DNA of 64,000 bases. It comes from Caenorhabditis elegans. Lineage: Eukaryota > Nematoda > Chromadorea > Rhabditida > Rhabditidae. The notes beneath the pieces were generated by a model. It did no database searches. It had not been told where the DNA came from and was given only the letters and a program-made list of their open reading frames with translations. Both the position numbers and the translations under genes were made by a program. This document shows positions 48,831 to 61,072 of the stretch, in pieces. The stretch's first letter is position 1. Each line of letters starts with the position of its first letter. Location of the stretch: NCBI RefSeq assembly GCF_000002985.6, contig NC_003283.11, forward strand, positions 8,990,001 to 9,054,000. The letters are read 5' to 3'.

Positions 48831-50272
48831 ATGCTTCCCGTAGAACTTATACCACTCGGAATAATTTTATTTTTTGTTGCAATAATCGGAATAATCGGAA
48901 ATTCTATTATGATTATAGCATTTTTGAAACATGCGTAAAATATTTAAACTTCATCCCAACTGTTTAAAAGTAAATTCAGGAAACTTCGTTCTCCTTGTCA
49001 TTATTTCATTGCAATAACATGTTTAGCTGATAGTTTGCACAATTATGGACAAATTATTTTTACGGCTCATTTATTTTTTGATATTCAAACTTCTCATTTT
49101 GTGTGCACTCTGTTAAATATTCCAACATTAATTGGAGTTATAAGCGGATCTTGTTGGATTTTGGCAATGGGAATCGATCGATTTTTTGCATGCAAATGGC
49201 CCGCAAGGTTTTTTAATTAATTATTGGTGGAAATAGATCGATTGAGGCACCACGAAAGTTGGCTCTTGAAAAATTAAAGCCCTGCAGAAAATTGTTTCAC
49301 CAAAATTTGGCAAGATTGAAACGACTGTTGTTACTGTTTTTCCCAAAGTAGTCCTTTCTGAAAGCGACATTGCTTTGAGCTTAATTTACCATCAATGTAG
49401 AATCCAATTACATATCAAGACAAATTCCTGTTCATTTACGCTCTCTTCCAAAAATTCTTAAAGTTTCTTAATTTTCAGCTACCGATCCCTTGTATCATAT
49501 AGCCTTTACACGTTTCTCCAATTGGTGTTTCCTTTCATCTACACTTCAATATTCTTACTTTTTGCGTTTTTGGAAGTGGACTATACGTGAGAACATAACA
49601 TATATCGGGCACAAATCATATTGAAATTTTTAGTCCAATGACATGTGCAATTCCACTTGCAATGGGTTCCAAGACATTTGTAACTTGGTCATTCTCAAAT
49701 ATGGCGTTGAATGCGTTTACAATGATGCTATACACATCGGTTTATTTTTTAGTACGGAAAAAAGAAACTGGTAATGAATTGGGTCTCAAATTAAAAATAT
49801 AGACAAGGAAAAAGGAATGCGAACTTTTAAATTTGAATATTAGAAATTGAAAAATAATATGTTCAAGTTTAACAATTTTGGTTTGAAGAGTGTTAGTTTC
49901 AGGTCAAAAATTCAAAGCAGTCTTTAAGTCTATTTTTATCACTGCAACACTCGTTATTATTGGTTGGACTGTTACGTGCATCTCCAACACATTTGTCGTG
50001 CTATTTGTTCTATACGGAAAACAAATAGTGAACATGTACGCGGGCATTCCAGTGAACATAGCATGTGCCTCAAATATCTTTGTTTTTTACCGAATCAAGT
50101 AAATCCCCCGATCATATTCCTTTTTTAATGTTTTTATATTTTTAGCCTAGACTACCGCAGTGGTATCAGAAAAATATTTCCATGCAAAACTACCACAGTG
50201 GGTTCGATACATGTGCATATTGAAAGAAACGCGTCAATAACTACACCTGGACACTCTCCAAATACAAATTAA
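48831..50272 (+). CDS. srsx-class serpentine receptor
   Basis: Six exons, 48831-48934, 48980-49207, 49479-49586, 49634-49770, 49903-50098 and 50146-50272, give about 299 aa with seven hydrophobic segments and consistent phases. srsx traits are GIIGNSIMIIAFLKHAKLRS in TM1 and the first loop, CHYFIAITCLADSLHNYG in TM2, a MGIDRFFACKWPARYRS block after TM3, and a short N-rich stretch before the C-terminal tail. Such receptors are rhodopsin-type 7TM proteins, usually chemosensory. Intron 49208-49478 is long and may hold regulatory DNA. It is only distantly similar to the minus-strand srsx at 35.5 kb, so the two are not a recent pair. Confidence 0.85.
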
Positions 50273-51329
50273 TATATTCAAAAAAATATATTTTTTGTAA
50301 ATGTTCTTGACAAGGTGTCAGGAAATCAGAATAAACATTCAACAGGTGTTTATGTTTTTTTTGTATCATTCTAAAAATCCTAACCCGTGCCTGATTTTCA
50401 TAAAACTAAAACACTAAATGTTGTCAATCTGTGACCCTGGAGCCTAGAATAAGTTTTCCAAAATCTGATTATTAAAAACACAACAACAGATTTTAAATAG
50501 ATTTGAGCACAAGTCATGCATTGAGCATAAGCCACAAATGAAATAACGAGAGTGAATTTTTAGAGTCTAATTGAATTGCATTAGCTTTTCTAAAAACTTT
50601 TTTTCGGCTCAAAATCATTTCCACAAAAAAAACAGTTTTAAAATAATAAGAGTTGGCCTTCAGAGCGGTTTTGTGTTTAACAAATTATAATTCTTATTGT
50701 CAGCTCGATTACGTTTTTTTTTCAGTATCTTTCGTTTTGCTTTTTGTTTTTAGTTACTCGCCACGAGAGAGGGTTTCCCTCCAAATTTCGCAAAAACTAG
50801 CACAAATTATATGTATGTACCGGAACTAACCTATAATACTTCCGGGTTCATGCCAAATTCTAATTTCTAAATCCCCAGACAGACACGCTCTCAACTTCCT
50901 CCCTCTTTTTGTTTATGAATGAATTTAGTTTGTGACAATCAGCTAAAAGTCGTGATTTGAAAAGTTCAAGAAATCGTCAAGCTCGTGACCACGAAAAAGT
51001 TCTAGTCACAATACATCATAGACTAGAAAGCATTTCTCGATCAACTAGTTGACAGCTTTTTGTGAATAAAGATTGAGAATTCGAGTTGTTTTCGAACCAT
51101 GATTACATGGCTTAACAATAATACATGCAGCTCATTGAGTCTATACAAACACAAAATACGGGTCTGCGTCTAATTATTTCCTACAATATTTTTGTTATTA
51201 TTCACAAAAAACGGGAGATAGTCGACAGCTCTCAACCGGTTGAAGAGTTGTGTCGTGAAGAAACAATATAAAAACATTGAAAAGTAATAACTGATAACAA
51301 CAGTTCTCAAACAATATTATAGTGATCAA
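50273..51329. other. Intergenic, 1.06 kb
   Basis: Upstream of the P450 gene. A TATA-like ATATAAAA lies at about 51267, some 60 bp before the ATG. No gene is seen. Confidence 0.5.
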
Positions 51330-53647
51330 ATGATCCTAATTTTCTTCGCACTCTGTACACTTTTCTTCCTTATTCATCAATATTTGTGGCGGCGAAGAGG
51401 ATTACCACCAGGACCAACTCCAATTCCAATTTTCGGAAATTTATTTCAACTTTCCGGATCCGAGGCTCCCGGCATTTCGATTTTCCAAAAATGGAAAGAC
51501 CAATACGGACCAATTTTCACATTTTACATGGGTATCGCCACAATTGAAAAAAAAAATGATTACAAAAAATTTTCAGGTCCGGTCCCATTTGTAGTTTTAA
51601 CTGATTATCAAGATATCAAGGAAACGGTTATAAAAGATGGAGACACCTACGCTGACAAATATCTTTCGCCAGAATTCAACAAATATTTCAGAGGTTTGAA
51701 GGCTTTATGACTCCGAAAAAGATTTTTTTTAATGGAGAAATGCAATTCACAAAATTATTATTTCAATATTGTTTTCCTAATTTAGGAGGTGAATATGGAA
51801 TAATGGACATTAGTGGAGATCGCTGGAAGGAACATCGAAAATTTGCAGTTCTTCAATTAAGAGAGCTTGGAGTCGGAAAACCTCTAATGGAGTCTAAAAT
51901 ACTAATTGAAGCAGAGGAACTGATTAAGAAATTAAAAACAGCCGAAATCTTGAACGAAGATTTTCTGCTTCAGGTATCCATTTTCAATGTTTTTGCAAAA
52001 AACAACTTCTGCTCCGTTTTAGTCAGAGTTGGACGTTGCTGTAGGAAGTGTAATTAATCAATTCCTTTTTGGGTATCGTTTTGACAGATCAAAGCTATTT
52101 GAATTCACGAGAATAAAAACGCTGGTTAACAATTTTATGGAAGAAGTTGGAAAACCACTGGGTGTTCTTGCTTTTACATGTCATGGAATTCCCTCGTTTC
52201 TGGTAAAGCTTATGGTTAGTGGGTAAGTCCAAGTATTGAATTTTGAAATTAATTTGTTATATTGCTTTCTCCAGAATTGAGGAGCAGAAGCGTGAATTGT
52301 TTAGATTTCTTCGTAAACAAATCGACGGTGCAAAATCCCAAATTAATTACGAAGAAGAGCATAATGAAGATTTTGTGGAGGCTTACCTTAGAAAAAAGTT
52401 CCAACGAGAACAAAAGAATGATTTTGATAGTTACTGGTAATTCTTATGATAAGTACACTTCAGTTTGAGTGAATTTTCAGTGATTCTCAACTTGAAAACG
52501 TGTGTTTCGATATCTGGGCGGCGGGATTTGACACTCTCACGAACACTGTTGGCTTCCTTATCGCCTACGCTATAAATTATCCGGAAATGCAGGTACCCTT
52601 TTAAGAAAAGATACGAAAAACTTCAACGATAGTATTTTTAGATGTTGATTCATCAGGAAATAGACAACTATCTTGCGCATCATAGTCGTCTTCTCACGTT
52701 AGCAGACAAAAATGCACTCGTGTACTTCAATGCTTTTGCCAATGTACGGAAAAGTTAAATTGAAGTTTTAAAAAGAATCAGTGCGCTCAGTGTAAACTCA
52801 TTTAAAGGGATTGATTTTTAATCAAGGAATCAAGGAAAATATCTTTCAAAACTGATATAATGAACAAATTGCTCGATGGCTTCCTTATAAAAAGCAATCT
52901 GTAAATTTTCAAGTTTTTCTTCACAGTTTTCTTGTTTCAAAACTGTAGTAGTCTTTCCGACCGCTTTGGAATATAAGGGACTTTCTCAATAGGCCAAGAA
53001 ATCAATGTGTCCTGTGGGGACATTCGTGAGGCACTTTTAAATCTTTTCGGAGATCTTTAGAGATAGTCTCTACACTGACATTTTGATCATACAACATACA
53101 AAGTTTATCAATTCAATTTCCAGGAAGCTCAACGAGTTTCAAATATTCTTCCAATGAACTTACCACATGCATTAACCAGAGACGTTAAGCTGAAAGGATA
53201 TCATTTGAAGAAAGGAACAGGTGTCATTCATCAAATTGCTAACGTCATGACCGATGAGACTGTAAGATAACTCAACCTAGCCATCCTCATTTTTCTGTTT
53301 TATTTAGATTTTCAAAGACAGTCAGCGTTTCGACCCAAATCGATTTATTGACGAAAATGGAAAACTGAAAAAGATTGAGGAACTGTGCCCGTTCTCCATG
53401 GGAAAACGACAGTGTATTGGTGAAGGACTTGCAAGAATGGAAATATTCCTTCTAGCTGCAAATCTATTCAATTATTTTGAGGTGACACATCAGTGCACTT
53501 TGCGTTCCAAGGAAATAACTTTTTTTGCAGTTTCTTCCGGCATCAGACGGATTACCTTCACTCTACAAAGATTTCAGTCTGGTATCCCATGTCATTCCAT
53601 ATAAATGTCGCGTTAGATCACGAAATTGTCACACTGAATTGAAATAA
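51330..53647 (+). CDS. Cytochrome P450, CYP2-like (cyp-33/34/35 type)
   Basis: Ten exons, 51330-51531, 51577-51693, 51786-51973, 52023-52222, 52275-52436, 52481-52592, 52642-52743, 53124-53261, 53308-53481 and 53531-53647, give about 503 aa, normal for a P450. In order: an N-terminal ER anchor, proline hinge RRGLPPGPTPIPIFGN, WKEHRK in helix C, the I-helix oxygen motif AAGFDT (about residues 303-308), ExxR as EAQR (about 362-365), and the heme loop FSMGKRQCIGEGLAR with the axial Cys near residue 443. All hallmark residues are present. It is an NADPH-dependent monooxygenase, probably for xenobiotics or lipids. Intron 7 (52744-53123) is unusually long for the gene; I found no extra exon in it. 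Subfamily is not assigned with certainty. Confidence 0.93.
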
Positions 53648-55181
53648 AAAACATTTTTGCAGCAATACATCCCCTAATCGTCATTGCTATGATTTGGTTA
53701 TCATAAAGTTGACACCCCCTTCTACGTAGTGTTCATTGGTCATATAATACTAATGATTTTAGTAGTCAGTCTCTCTAGCTTGTGTTGCGTTTGGTGCAAT
53801 ATATATTTGAACCTTTGGTCTCTTTCGTCTTTCTCTAAGTTACTATTGCCGATCAAAGACGATAAGAATCTTCGAAAGTCGGCCTCAATTCCTTGTAAAC
53901 GTTTTCTTCTTGGCTGCCCTTTCTTTGTAAGGAAGGGCTGAAGAATCCCCCGTTGCTTCCTGATGTTCTGATCTACATTATTTGGCTGACTTTCTTTGAT
54001 TTGTCCTGCTTTGGTTCTCGTTAAATAAAAGTTGGTGTAGATCATTCGTTTTGCTGCATCCACTCTAAAAGAAGAAAGTCACAAAACAGGCGTCATATCA
54101 ATTGATACCGCCCTGCCACAATCACAAATCAGAATCTGTTGGTTCTGACAACTATATTTTTTGCTTCGAGCACTGTCTACACTGAGTAGACTCCACCCCT
54201 ATCAACGCCTTCATTTTAGAAGGCGTCGGCGATCATTAAGAAATACATTTGTGTCATTTCTGACTAGAATATAATCTGTGTCCGTGTGCCTTCACGTCTT
54301 TAGTATGCTCGCCAGGTGAGCAGAGAGCTCAATCTCCTCCTAGACACTACGCATAACTCTAATCTCCCGTCCTCTCTGATATGAGCTTGCCTGCTGATAA
54401 ACAGAGCCACATCAAGCACGCGTTCATTCGAAGGAAAATACCCCGGGAATGCCCACGATATGAAATTTTGTTCTAGGAAAAAACAGGGGTTTTTTCAAGG
54501 AGTTCTTCCCTCTTCTGATATCTTCTGACTTCGTCTGTCTGCTCACTCAATTATTTTTATTGTAATCTTGAACTTTTTTCTTGTTCCTGACGCCAGTTCT
54601 CTTTTATTTCTGCACAACCTACGATAATGAGCAATTCAAATTTTAGACTTATAAGCAACAAAAGGATGTAGTGACTTCGACACATTAGGATTGATATTAA
54701 AGATCTAGATCAAAAATTGTTTCCACAATTCATTAAGCATACCTGTCCTTGACAACATTGTACAAAGTTTCTGCCAACAAAGTTAGTTTTCTTTATTCAT
54801 TGTACAGATTGTGAGCTCATTATAAAGCATTTTTGCACAGTCAACAAAAACCTCACTATTTCACTCACTCACTATAATTAAAAATAAAAATATTTTGTCG
54901 TAATAAAGATTTGACATGTTTTGTAAACAACTCATATTTTCGTTCGGAGAACTCTTTCTCTCACTAGTCCGTTCGTATTGTTCTGTCTTCGTTCCAATTC
55001 CTATATAGTTTGTGATTTCTGCGAGATATGTTAGATACAGTCTTCTTTGATAATTTCCTTTCTTTCCTCATTGTCGTCTAATTTTCACCGTATCTCTGAT
55101 TGGAACTGATCTTTATGTCGTCCGTAGTCCATATTCTGTAGAAAGACAGAAAAGAAACGTCATTCTTCAGGCATTCTAGAT
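53648..55181. other. Intergenic, 1.5 kb, one unexplained minus-strand frame
   Basis: A minus-strand frame from 54064 down to 53740 begins right after a CTTCTTTTAG acceptor and encodes a basic stretch (KKGQPRRKRLQ) without known domain. No upstream exon was found. The rest, including a GC-richer stretch at 54100-54450 with a short hairpin at about 54199-54221, is unassigned. Confidence 0.4.
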
Positions 55182-56887
55182 ATGATGGAAATAGTTCCCC
55201 TCAACATTCAACTTCCGATATCCATGATGCATCGGTCCACGTGCAAAATCTGCGGTCTTGCTGCTCACGGAGTTCATTTTGGAGTCACCGCCTGCAGAGC
55301 TTGCGCTGCGTTTTTCAGGTACTCGAGTTTTTGATCTATGTCTAAAATAGTAAATTTTCTTCCGCCTATTCAGGAGATTCGTTGTACTTAATCTTGAATA
55401 TGAATGTCTGAAAGATGAAATCAAATGCAACCTTAACAAGATTCGCAGGTACTTAATTTCTTGATCCGTGTGATCTTTAATATTAAACTTTCAGAAGTTC
55501 ATGTCGCCATTGTAGATTTCAAAAGTGTCTCAGAATGGGGATGACTGCCGATAGTAAGTGAACATTTGACGATCGACATGAAGACTTTAAAAAAGCATAT
55601 TGTAATGCATCGAACATCTTCATAACTTTATCCTCAATTTATTTTAATCTTACATTAAGTGTCCAGATCTTTCTGATCTTACTAATCTCCCAATAACCTA
55701 TGTTTTGTAGATGTTCAATGGAATCGAGATGTTTACTCAAATGAAATGCGATACCGAAAGCTTAAAATACAGGAAATTAGAAACGATGAAAATGATGCGA
55801 GTATCGCCTATCCATGTAATAGTCTACCTAGCACAAGTTTATATCCAGTTATCAAAACAGAGGTAAAATTAGAAATTAACTGGAATAAAGTGTTAAATTT
55901 GTCCATTTTTAGGATCAGTTGTACACCAAATCGGTTCTCTCAGAGATAAACTACGAAAACCTTGAAAGAGACATGCATAAAATGTTCATGTCAGATATTC
56001 CATCGACAGATCACGGATATTTTGCTTCCTTGAGCCCAATTTATCAGGTTGTTGAAGGTCTTCGACTGATTCGAAAGTCACAACAAACATTTGACATTCA
56101 ATTTGAAAATCGTCTATCTTTGGAAACACTAGTTCCTCATTGGAGGGAACAGGCCAAGAATACTGCAATCATGTCGATGCATTCTATGGCTTTCCGAAAT
56201 ATTCCATTAACAGAGAAATCCCGCATTTTCAAATCTTTGTGGCAGAATATATACCGTTTTGAACGAATTCAAATGTCTACAGAAGTGTTTGGAAAAGATT
56301 GTGTCAATGAAAAGGTTTTGATTTAACAACTACCGTCACTGTATTAATTTATTGGTTTCAGAAACTTGCAATCTCATGTGAAAAGGCGATTCAACTGGAT
56401 GCTTTGTTTTTCGACATTGAAGGAGTAGCTCAAAACAAACTAACAGTCACCCTACAGTAAGACATCAACACCAAACCAATCAGAACAGAGACACAAGTCA
56501 TAGATTTCAGAGATTACAAGATTTTCGCGGAGAGGTGCGTGCGGGAAGTCGCCCAGCCACTGAGTCAGTTGAAGTTGTCTATTGAGGAAGTGGCATTCCT
56601 TATTATTAATTTTGTACTGCATAATGGTATAAAAATTGGCAAATGATAAACCACAATCAAAGATCTTTACAGAAGAAAAAATAATTGGGGAGTCATTGAC
56701 CGTTTGTGACAAGTTTCGAGATCAAATAGCTGATGGTTTGCACGAGTATTACAAGAAAAATGACATAATTAATTATGCTCCAAGAATCAAGAAAATGATG
56801 AGCACAATTGATGCTATGAAAAGGATTCATTACGATGATCTCGCTGGAGAGTTTACAACAAATGCGAAAAACTCGAAAGACTGTTGA
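55182..56887 (+). CDS. Nuclear hormone receptor (nematode supernuclear type)
   Basis: Eight exons, 55182-55318, 55374-55448, 55495-55553, 55711-55862, 55913-56314, 56362-56456, 56511-56626 and 56673-56887, give about 416 aa. The DNA-binding domain spans residues about 21-85: first zinc finger Cys at 21, 24, 38 and 41, P-box CRACAAFFRR (nematode type, not CEGCKGFF), second finger Cys at 57, 64, 74 and 77, then RFQKCLRMGM. A ligand-binding-like region occupies residues about 190-400 (LVPHWREQAKN, FRNIPLTEKSRIFKSLWQNI). It is a predicted DNA-binding transcription factor; the ligand is unknown. Exon 6 must end at 56456 (GTAAGA); ignoring that donor gives an immediate TAA. It converges with the small gene whose stop is at 56976. 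Confidence 0.92.
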
Positions 56888-56975
56888 TAACTTATTTGAA
56901 TTCAAACTTCACTCTGTAAAATAATAATGTAAATATTTTAATCATGAATAAATTGAAGTTATTTATTGAAATCAC

Positions 56976-57549
56976 TCAAACCAAAAAAGCAGGAGGCATT
57001 TGATATTCTGGAGATGCTTCATTAATGTCTGGAAGGCAAGTCGGAATCTTGAAGCAGGGAATCAATTGGCATTTTATCTTTTTCAATATGCACTTCTCTC
57101 CATCTACACATTTTTTCGTAGCACAGGTAGGAACTGCAATATATGGAGTTTCGGAAAAATTGGCTTTGAAATGATTTCAAACCAATATATGACATTTTTG
57201 AACTTTGGAAATTTTTGCTAGGTTATACTTTTTAATATATCCCACAATTTCAAATATCAAACAAAACTACCTTTCATGCACACAGGCTCAAAAATCCATT
57301 TTTCAGGTCCATCCGATTTTCGTTTTACCGCTTGACACTCTGTGAATGGATGACAAGAGTGATTTTTGCAGGCGTTTCTTTTTTGTAGCTCTTAAAAATT
57401 TCAATAGTTTTTTTTTGAGAAGAAAGCAATTTGACCTTGAGATTCAGAAGAAACTTTACAAATTGCCAATATAACACAAAGTAAAGCGAGGAAATTTTTC
57501 TGAAATCAATATTTTCTTAATTTCAGTGAAAAAGAAAGAAACCAACCAT
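56976..57549 (-). CDS. Small secreted Cys-rich protein
   Basis: Four short exons give about 114 aa: 57547-57549 (the ATG alone), 57436-57499, 57271-57390 and 56976-57133. Exon 2 completes a signal peptide (MKNFLALLCVILAICKVSSE). The mature part has 11 Cys arranged mainly as C-x4-C-x5-C triplets (CKNHSCHPFTEC; CATKKCVDGEKC), a pattern seen in many nematode secreted proteins; cell-surface, matrix or inhibitory roles are possible but unproven. All junctions are GT-AG with matching phase (0, 1, 1). No exon has a long open frame, so simple ORF scanning misses it. The 3' end lies 88 bp from the convergent nhr stop. Confidence 0.75.
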
Positions 57550-60125
57550 TATGAATATGAAACTGAAATGAAATGAAACGCGAATTTGTGAAAACTAAAT
57601 CTTTTTTAAAAGAAAATTATATGTTTTGGCTTCTCGTGTTAAAAAAAATTTTTGTTCACGTCACGCTAGATTAGCTTTTCTTTAAGATGTTCATTTCTTT
57701 GTGCATTTTCACCGGGGCATGTTTATTTCCTCGTTTCTGGTAGTTACTTATACGTACGTGCGGATTTGAAGAATCTCTCATTAACTAAATATTCTGATAT
57801 ACATGGTGCATCATAGTTCGAAGCAAAATCGGCTAATCTATTCAAAGAACATTCAGATTTTGACTAGAAGATTATGCACGAAAAGGCTAGTCAACCAGTG
57901 ATTGCACTTCTGTGTCTCAAAGTCAGACACAACAATCTCCCTGCTCGACAGATCACATTCGACGGACGCATTTTTTATAATGCTCTTGTGACTGAAAAGT
58001 AATGCGTGCAGAATCAGAAAGAAAAATAGGAAGTAAGGGAATAACGTATTATTATACAAATCAACTTGTTTAAACTGAAAGGGGGATACACTTTTAATAT
58101 TGTCACAGAAATTTAAGTGTACTTTATTTTGCTAAATTGGAAAAAGTTTTACCAATTTTGGTAGTTATCGGAAACAAATATTTGCAAACATACACATCTA
58201 TTTTGTGAAAGCATATATACTTTTCAAGCTTAACATAGTACAGAGTTCAAAAGCTTCAGCTCTTTTTTTTTACAGAAAATGACTTAGAAGTGCTGAATTT
58301 CAAAATATTATAAAGCGAACAATTTCACTTTTTGAAATCTATATGTATTGGAAAACTCCCAAAAAAAAGTTCCGAAAAGTCTTAGCTCTGTACAATTATT
58401 TAACCGCATTTGATAAAAATTTCATATGGATTGATTTTATAATGCCTAAACATGAAGATGTTGTTAGTAACAATACGACAAAAGTCTTTGGGTTAATTCT
58501 GTAAACGTTATCAAATGTGAGACCCATACTGAAAATAATGAATCTCTTTATTTGGTAAATTTTGCAAATTTATTTAAATAATATCAGATTCTCACTAGTT
58601 AGTGGACAATGAATTTGGAAGCAAAACTTCTCCGAAAATTTACATTTGCAGTTTACAATCCTCTCTACTAATTTTTATTTTAAATTAAGTGGTATCAGTT
58701 TTCAGAAAGTATAACATAATAGTTTCATTTGTCAGGTTTACACGGGACACATTGTGTTTCAATCCAATCTAGGATTTTTTTTTTTCAAAATCCAATTGAA
58801 AAACTCAGCAAGGGTATTCACTTAAGAGGCTGTCTCCAGCCCCCAAACCATGTATTGTGTTGTTGGATATTAATGAAAATTTCAATTTTGTGATTTTTTA
58901 GCTGCAACATAACTGGTCAGCAATTTTTGATCTAGACGTATTGTAGTCAGACCAACTTCGGAACTATTTTTCCAGGTGGGTGAAATCGTCTCTGTCATCT
59001 GGGAAACTTCTTAAATGATAGCAGAAGGACTGAAAAAGTTTAGAATCTCACAGTTTTTCCACCAAACCATGTTGGTCCTTTTGGTTTTTGAGAGTATTGA
59101 TCTCTTAGAGCAAATCATATTGATCCATTACTCTTCCTTAAAGGCGAAGTGGCGTGAGATTTTGCTTAAACAAACTCACAACAGTCATCAAAGAAAAATT
59201 CAAAAATTATTAATACAAAATTGCGAATAATTGTGACCGTTTTGAGAAAAAAAAAATCTATTCATAACTTTTTCAATGATCATTATTCCTTTGATTAACT
59301 TTGTTTTATGATTTATTATTTTTTTACTTCAGGAAAACATGACGTAGAAAACGTTACCTCTAACCGTTTTAAGCGTTTAAATTATATTACTGGAGTTGAC
59401 AGCTGATTTCAGGAAGCTTTTCTCATTTATTTAATTCTGGGAAACTTGATTTTAGGAAGAAAGCCTTCGAAAATAAAGAATTTTTTCAAAAAACAAAATG
59501 AATGCATATGACGTTATTTTATCCGAATTCCATAGATTTCCGAGAACATTTCGAATTTTGATTATATTTATAATAATTTCAAATCTTGGTACAAAAACAA
59601 TAAATAATTATCGATAAAGTCGCTGTAGTCTTAGAACTTCAAAGCAACCATAATATATGATTTCCCTAAATCTTTTTCTCAAAACGGTTAAGATGATTTC
59701 ATCTAAAATGTATGATTTCATGTTTCACTTTAAAACTTGTCATTAAATTTCCAATTTCTTTTTAAAAACAATGCTACAAATGTCATGTTCTTCAAAAGAC
59801 AAACCCAAAACATTAATTTTCTGAACAATAGTCAAAGAAAAAAGTTGTCGTGCTATAATTTAGGGTGCAAATATTGGTTTTATTCGTGATAAATATTGTT
59901 GAGTTTTCATGTAGAAAATTATGTGTTTTATGTAGATGCAATTGTAGTTTTTCGTGCAAATATTTTTTTGACTAATGCTTCAAAAATACTACATGTTTAT
60001 TGGTAATTCAAAAAATTGAACAATTGTTCTTAGCCTTGAGATTAGCTCAAATAAATTTGAATGTGACACACGAGAGAGATAATGACATGAAAAATGTATG
60101 ACAATCAATAACAAAAAAAAAACAA
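57550..60125. other. Intergenic, 2.6 kb, no supported gene
   Basis: A minus-strand hydrophobic frame at 57853-58059 has no ATG and no exon partner. A 15-bp inverted match (CCGTTTTGAGAAAAA near 59233, its complement near 59678) is isolated. I see no gene, tRNA or clear transposon. Confidence 0.55.
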
Positions 60126-61072
60126 CTACAACGTGAAAAGCTCCAAAGGCCGAGCCGGAGAATTGTCACATTCATCTAAACTTGTACAGGTTCCACTATT
60201 CCTGACCAATCCTGGAAGGCATCGGCAGACATTCCGGATGCATCGATCATGTTCACAAGATGTTGGGTACGGGTCATCACAAGTTGGTTGACAAAGTGTT
60301 CCACAAGTCTGGAATACTTCATCTTCTGGACATCTGGATGTTTCTGCAGTGCATTCAAGTCGACGGACACAATCATTTTTTGTGTTCCTCACGTAGCCAT
60401 CCTTACAAACACAAGCGTTCGGTTTACACTCCAAACTGCATACAGTCTGAAAATAAATGTTCCTCTCGTGGTTTTAGTTTGGTTTGACTTTCTGATTTTT
60501 TCGTTTCGACTGTCTGATGTTTGAAAATTTTGGATTCTACAAAAAAATTATTCAAAAACTGTTATTGTCCGTTTCCAAGATAATCTTTTCTTCAAACTGT
60601 ACCCAATATTGAGAATAGTGTGGTTTAACGGCCGCTTCTCATTCATCATTCTCAGTTGGTATATATATATAGAAAACGCTTCTGAATGACTTCATAAAGT
60701 TTTCAATATAAAAGCAAAATTTTTATAATATCTATAATAGTGTCTATCTGAAAAAAGGAACGGCAAAACAGTTTTATTCCTAACCTTTGACAGTAATACC
60801 TCAAATGAAAAAAAGCAGAACCAAAACGTTCCTGCTATTTTAGAATTGAAAAGATAACTTACTGGATCAAATCCGCATTGTGGTTCACAATCATAACCAC
60901 AAGCCACTCGTTTTTGGTTTTTCCCACATTCTGGTAAAAACGGGGCTCCTGGTGTGATCCATTGTGTGGCTGATCCCATGCTTAAGTAAAAGCTGAGAAA
61001 TAAGAAAGTCTTCTGAAAAGTAATACTCGGATGAATAACACATGCTTTAACTATGTAATGCAGGCTTACCAT
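60126..61072 (-). CDS. Secreted TIL-domain protein, copy 1
   Basis: Three exons give about 157 aa: 61070-61072 (ATG only, donor GTAAGC), 60863-61012 and 60126-60446. An N-terminal signal peptide (KTFLFLSFYLSMGSA) is followed by two trypsin-inhibitor-like (TIL) modules: the first from PECGKNQKRVACGYDCEPQC to RRLEC, the second from RCPEDEVFQTCGTLCQPTC to SLDEC. Each has the 10-Cys pattern. TIL proteins are usually serine-protease inhibitors; the likely reactive loops lie around DPTVCSLECKP and DDPYPTSCEHDRC, target unknown. The long intron 60447-60862 splits module 1 at its loop, and no extra exon was found there. It is paralogous to the gene at 63.4 kb. Confidence 0.85.

Noticed and set aside
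56362-56460. Premature stop in the nhr gene
   Set aside because: The TAA is inside a GTAAGA donor; splicing at 56456 continues the frame through TM-free ligand-domain exons to 56887.
57853-58059. Possible secreted protein on the minus strand
   Set aside because: The frame opens with TTG, and no ATG or upstream exon was found.
59233-59692. Inverted repeat as a possible transposon
   Set aside because: Only about 15 bp match, no target duplication and no further pairing.
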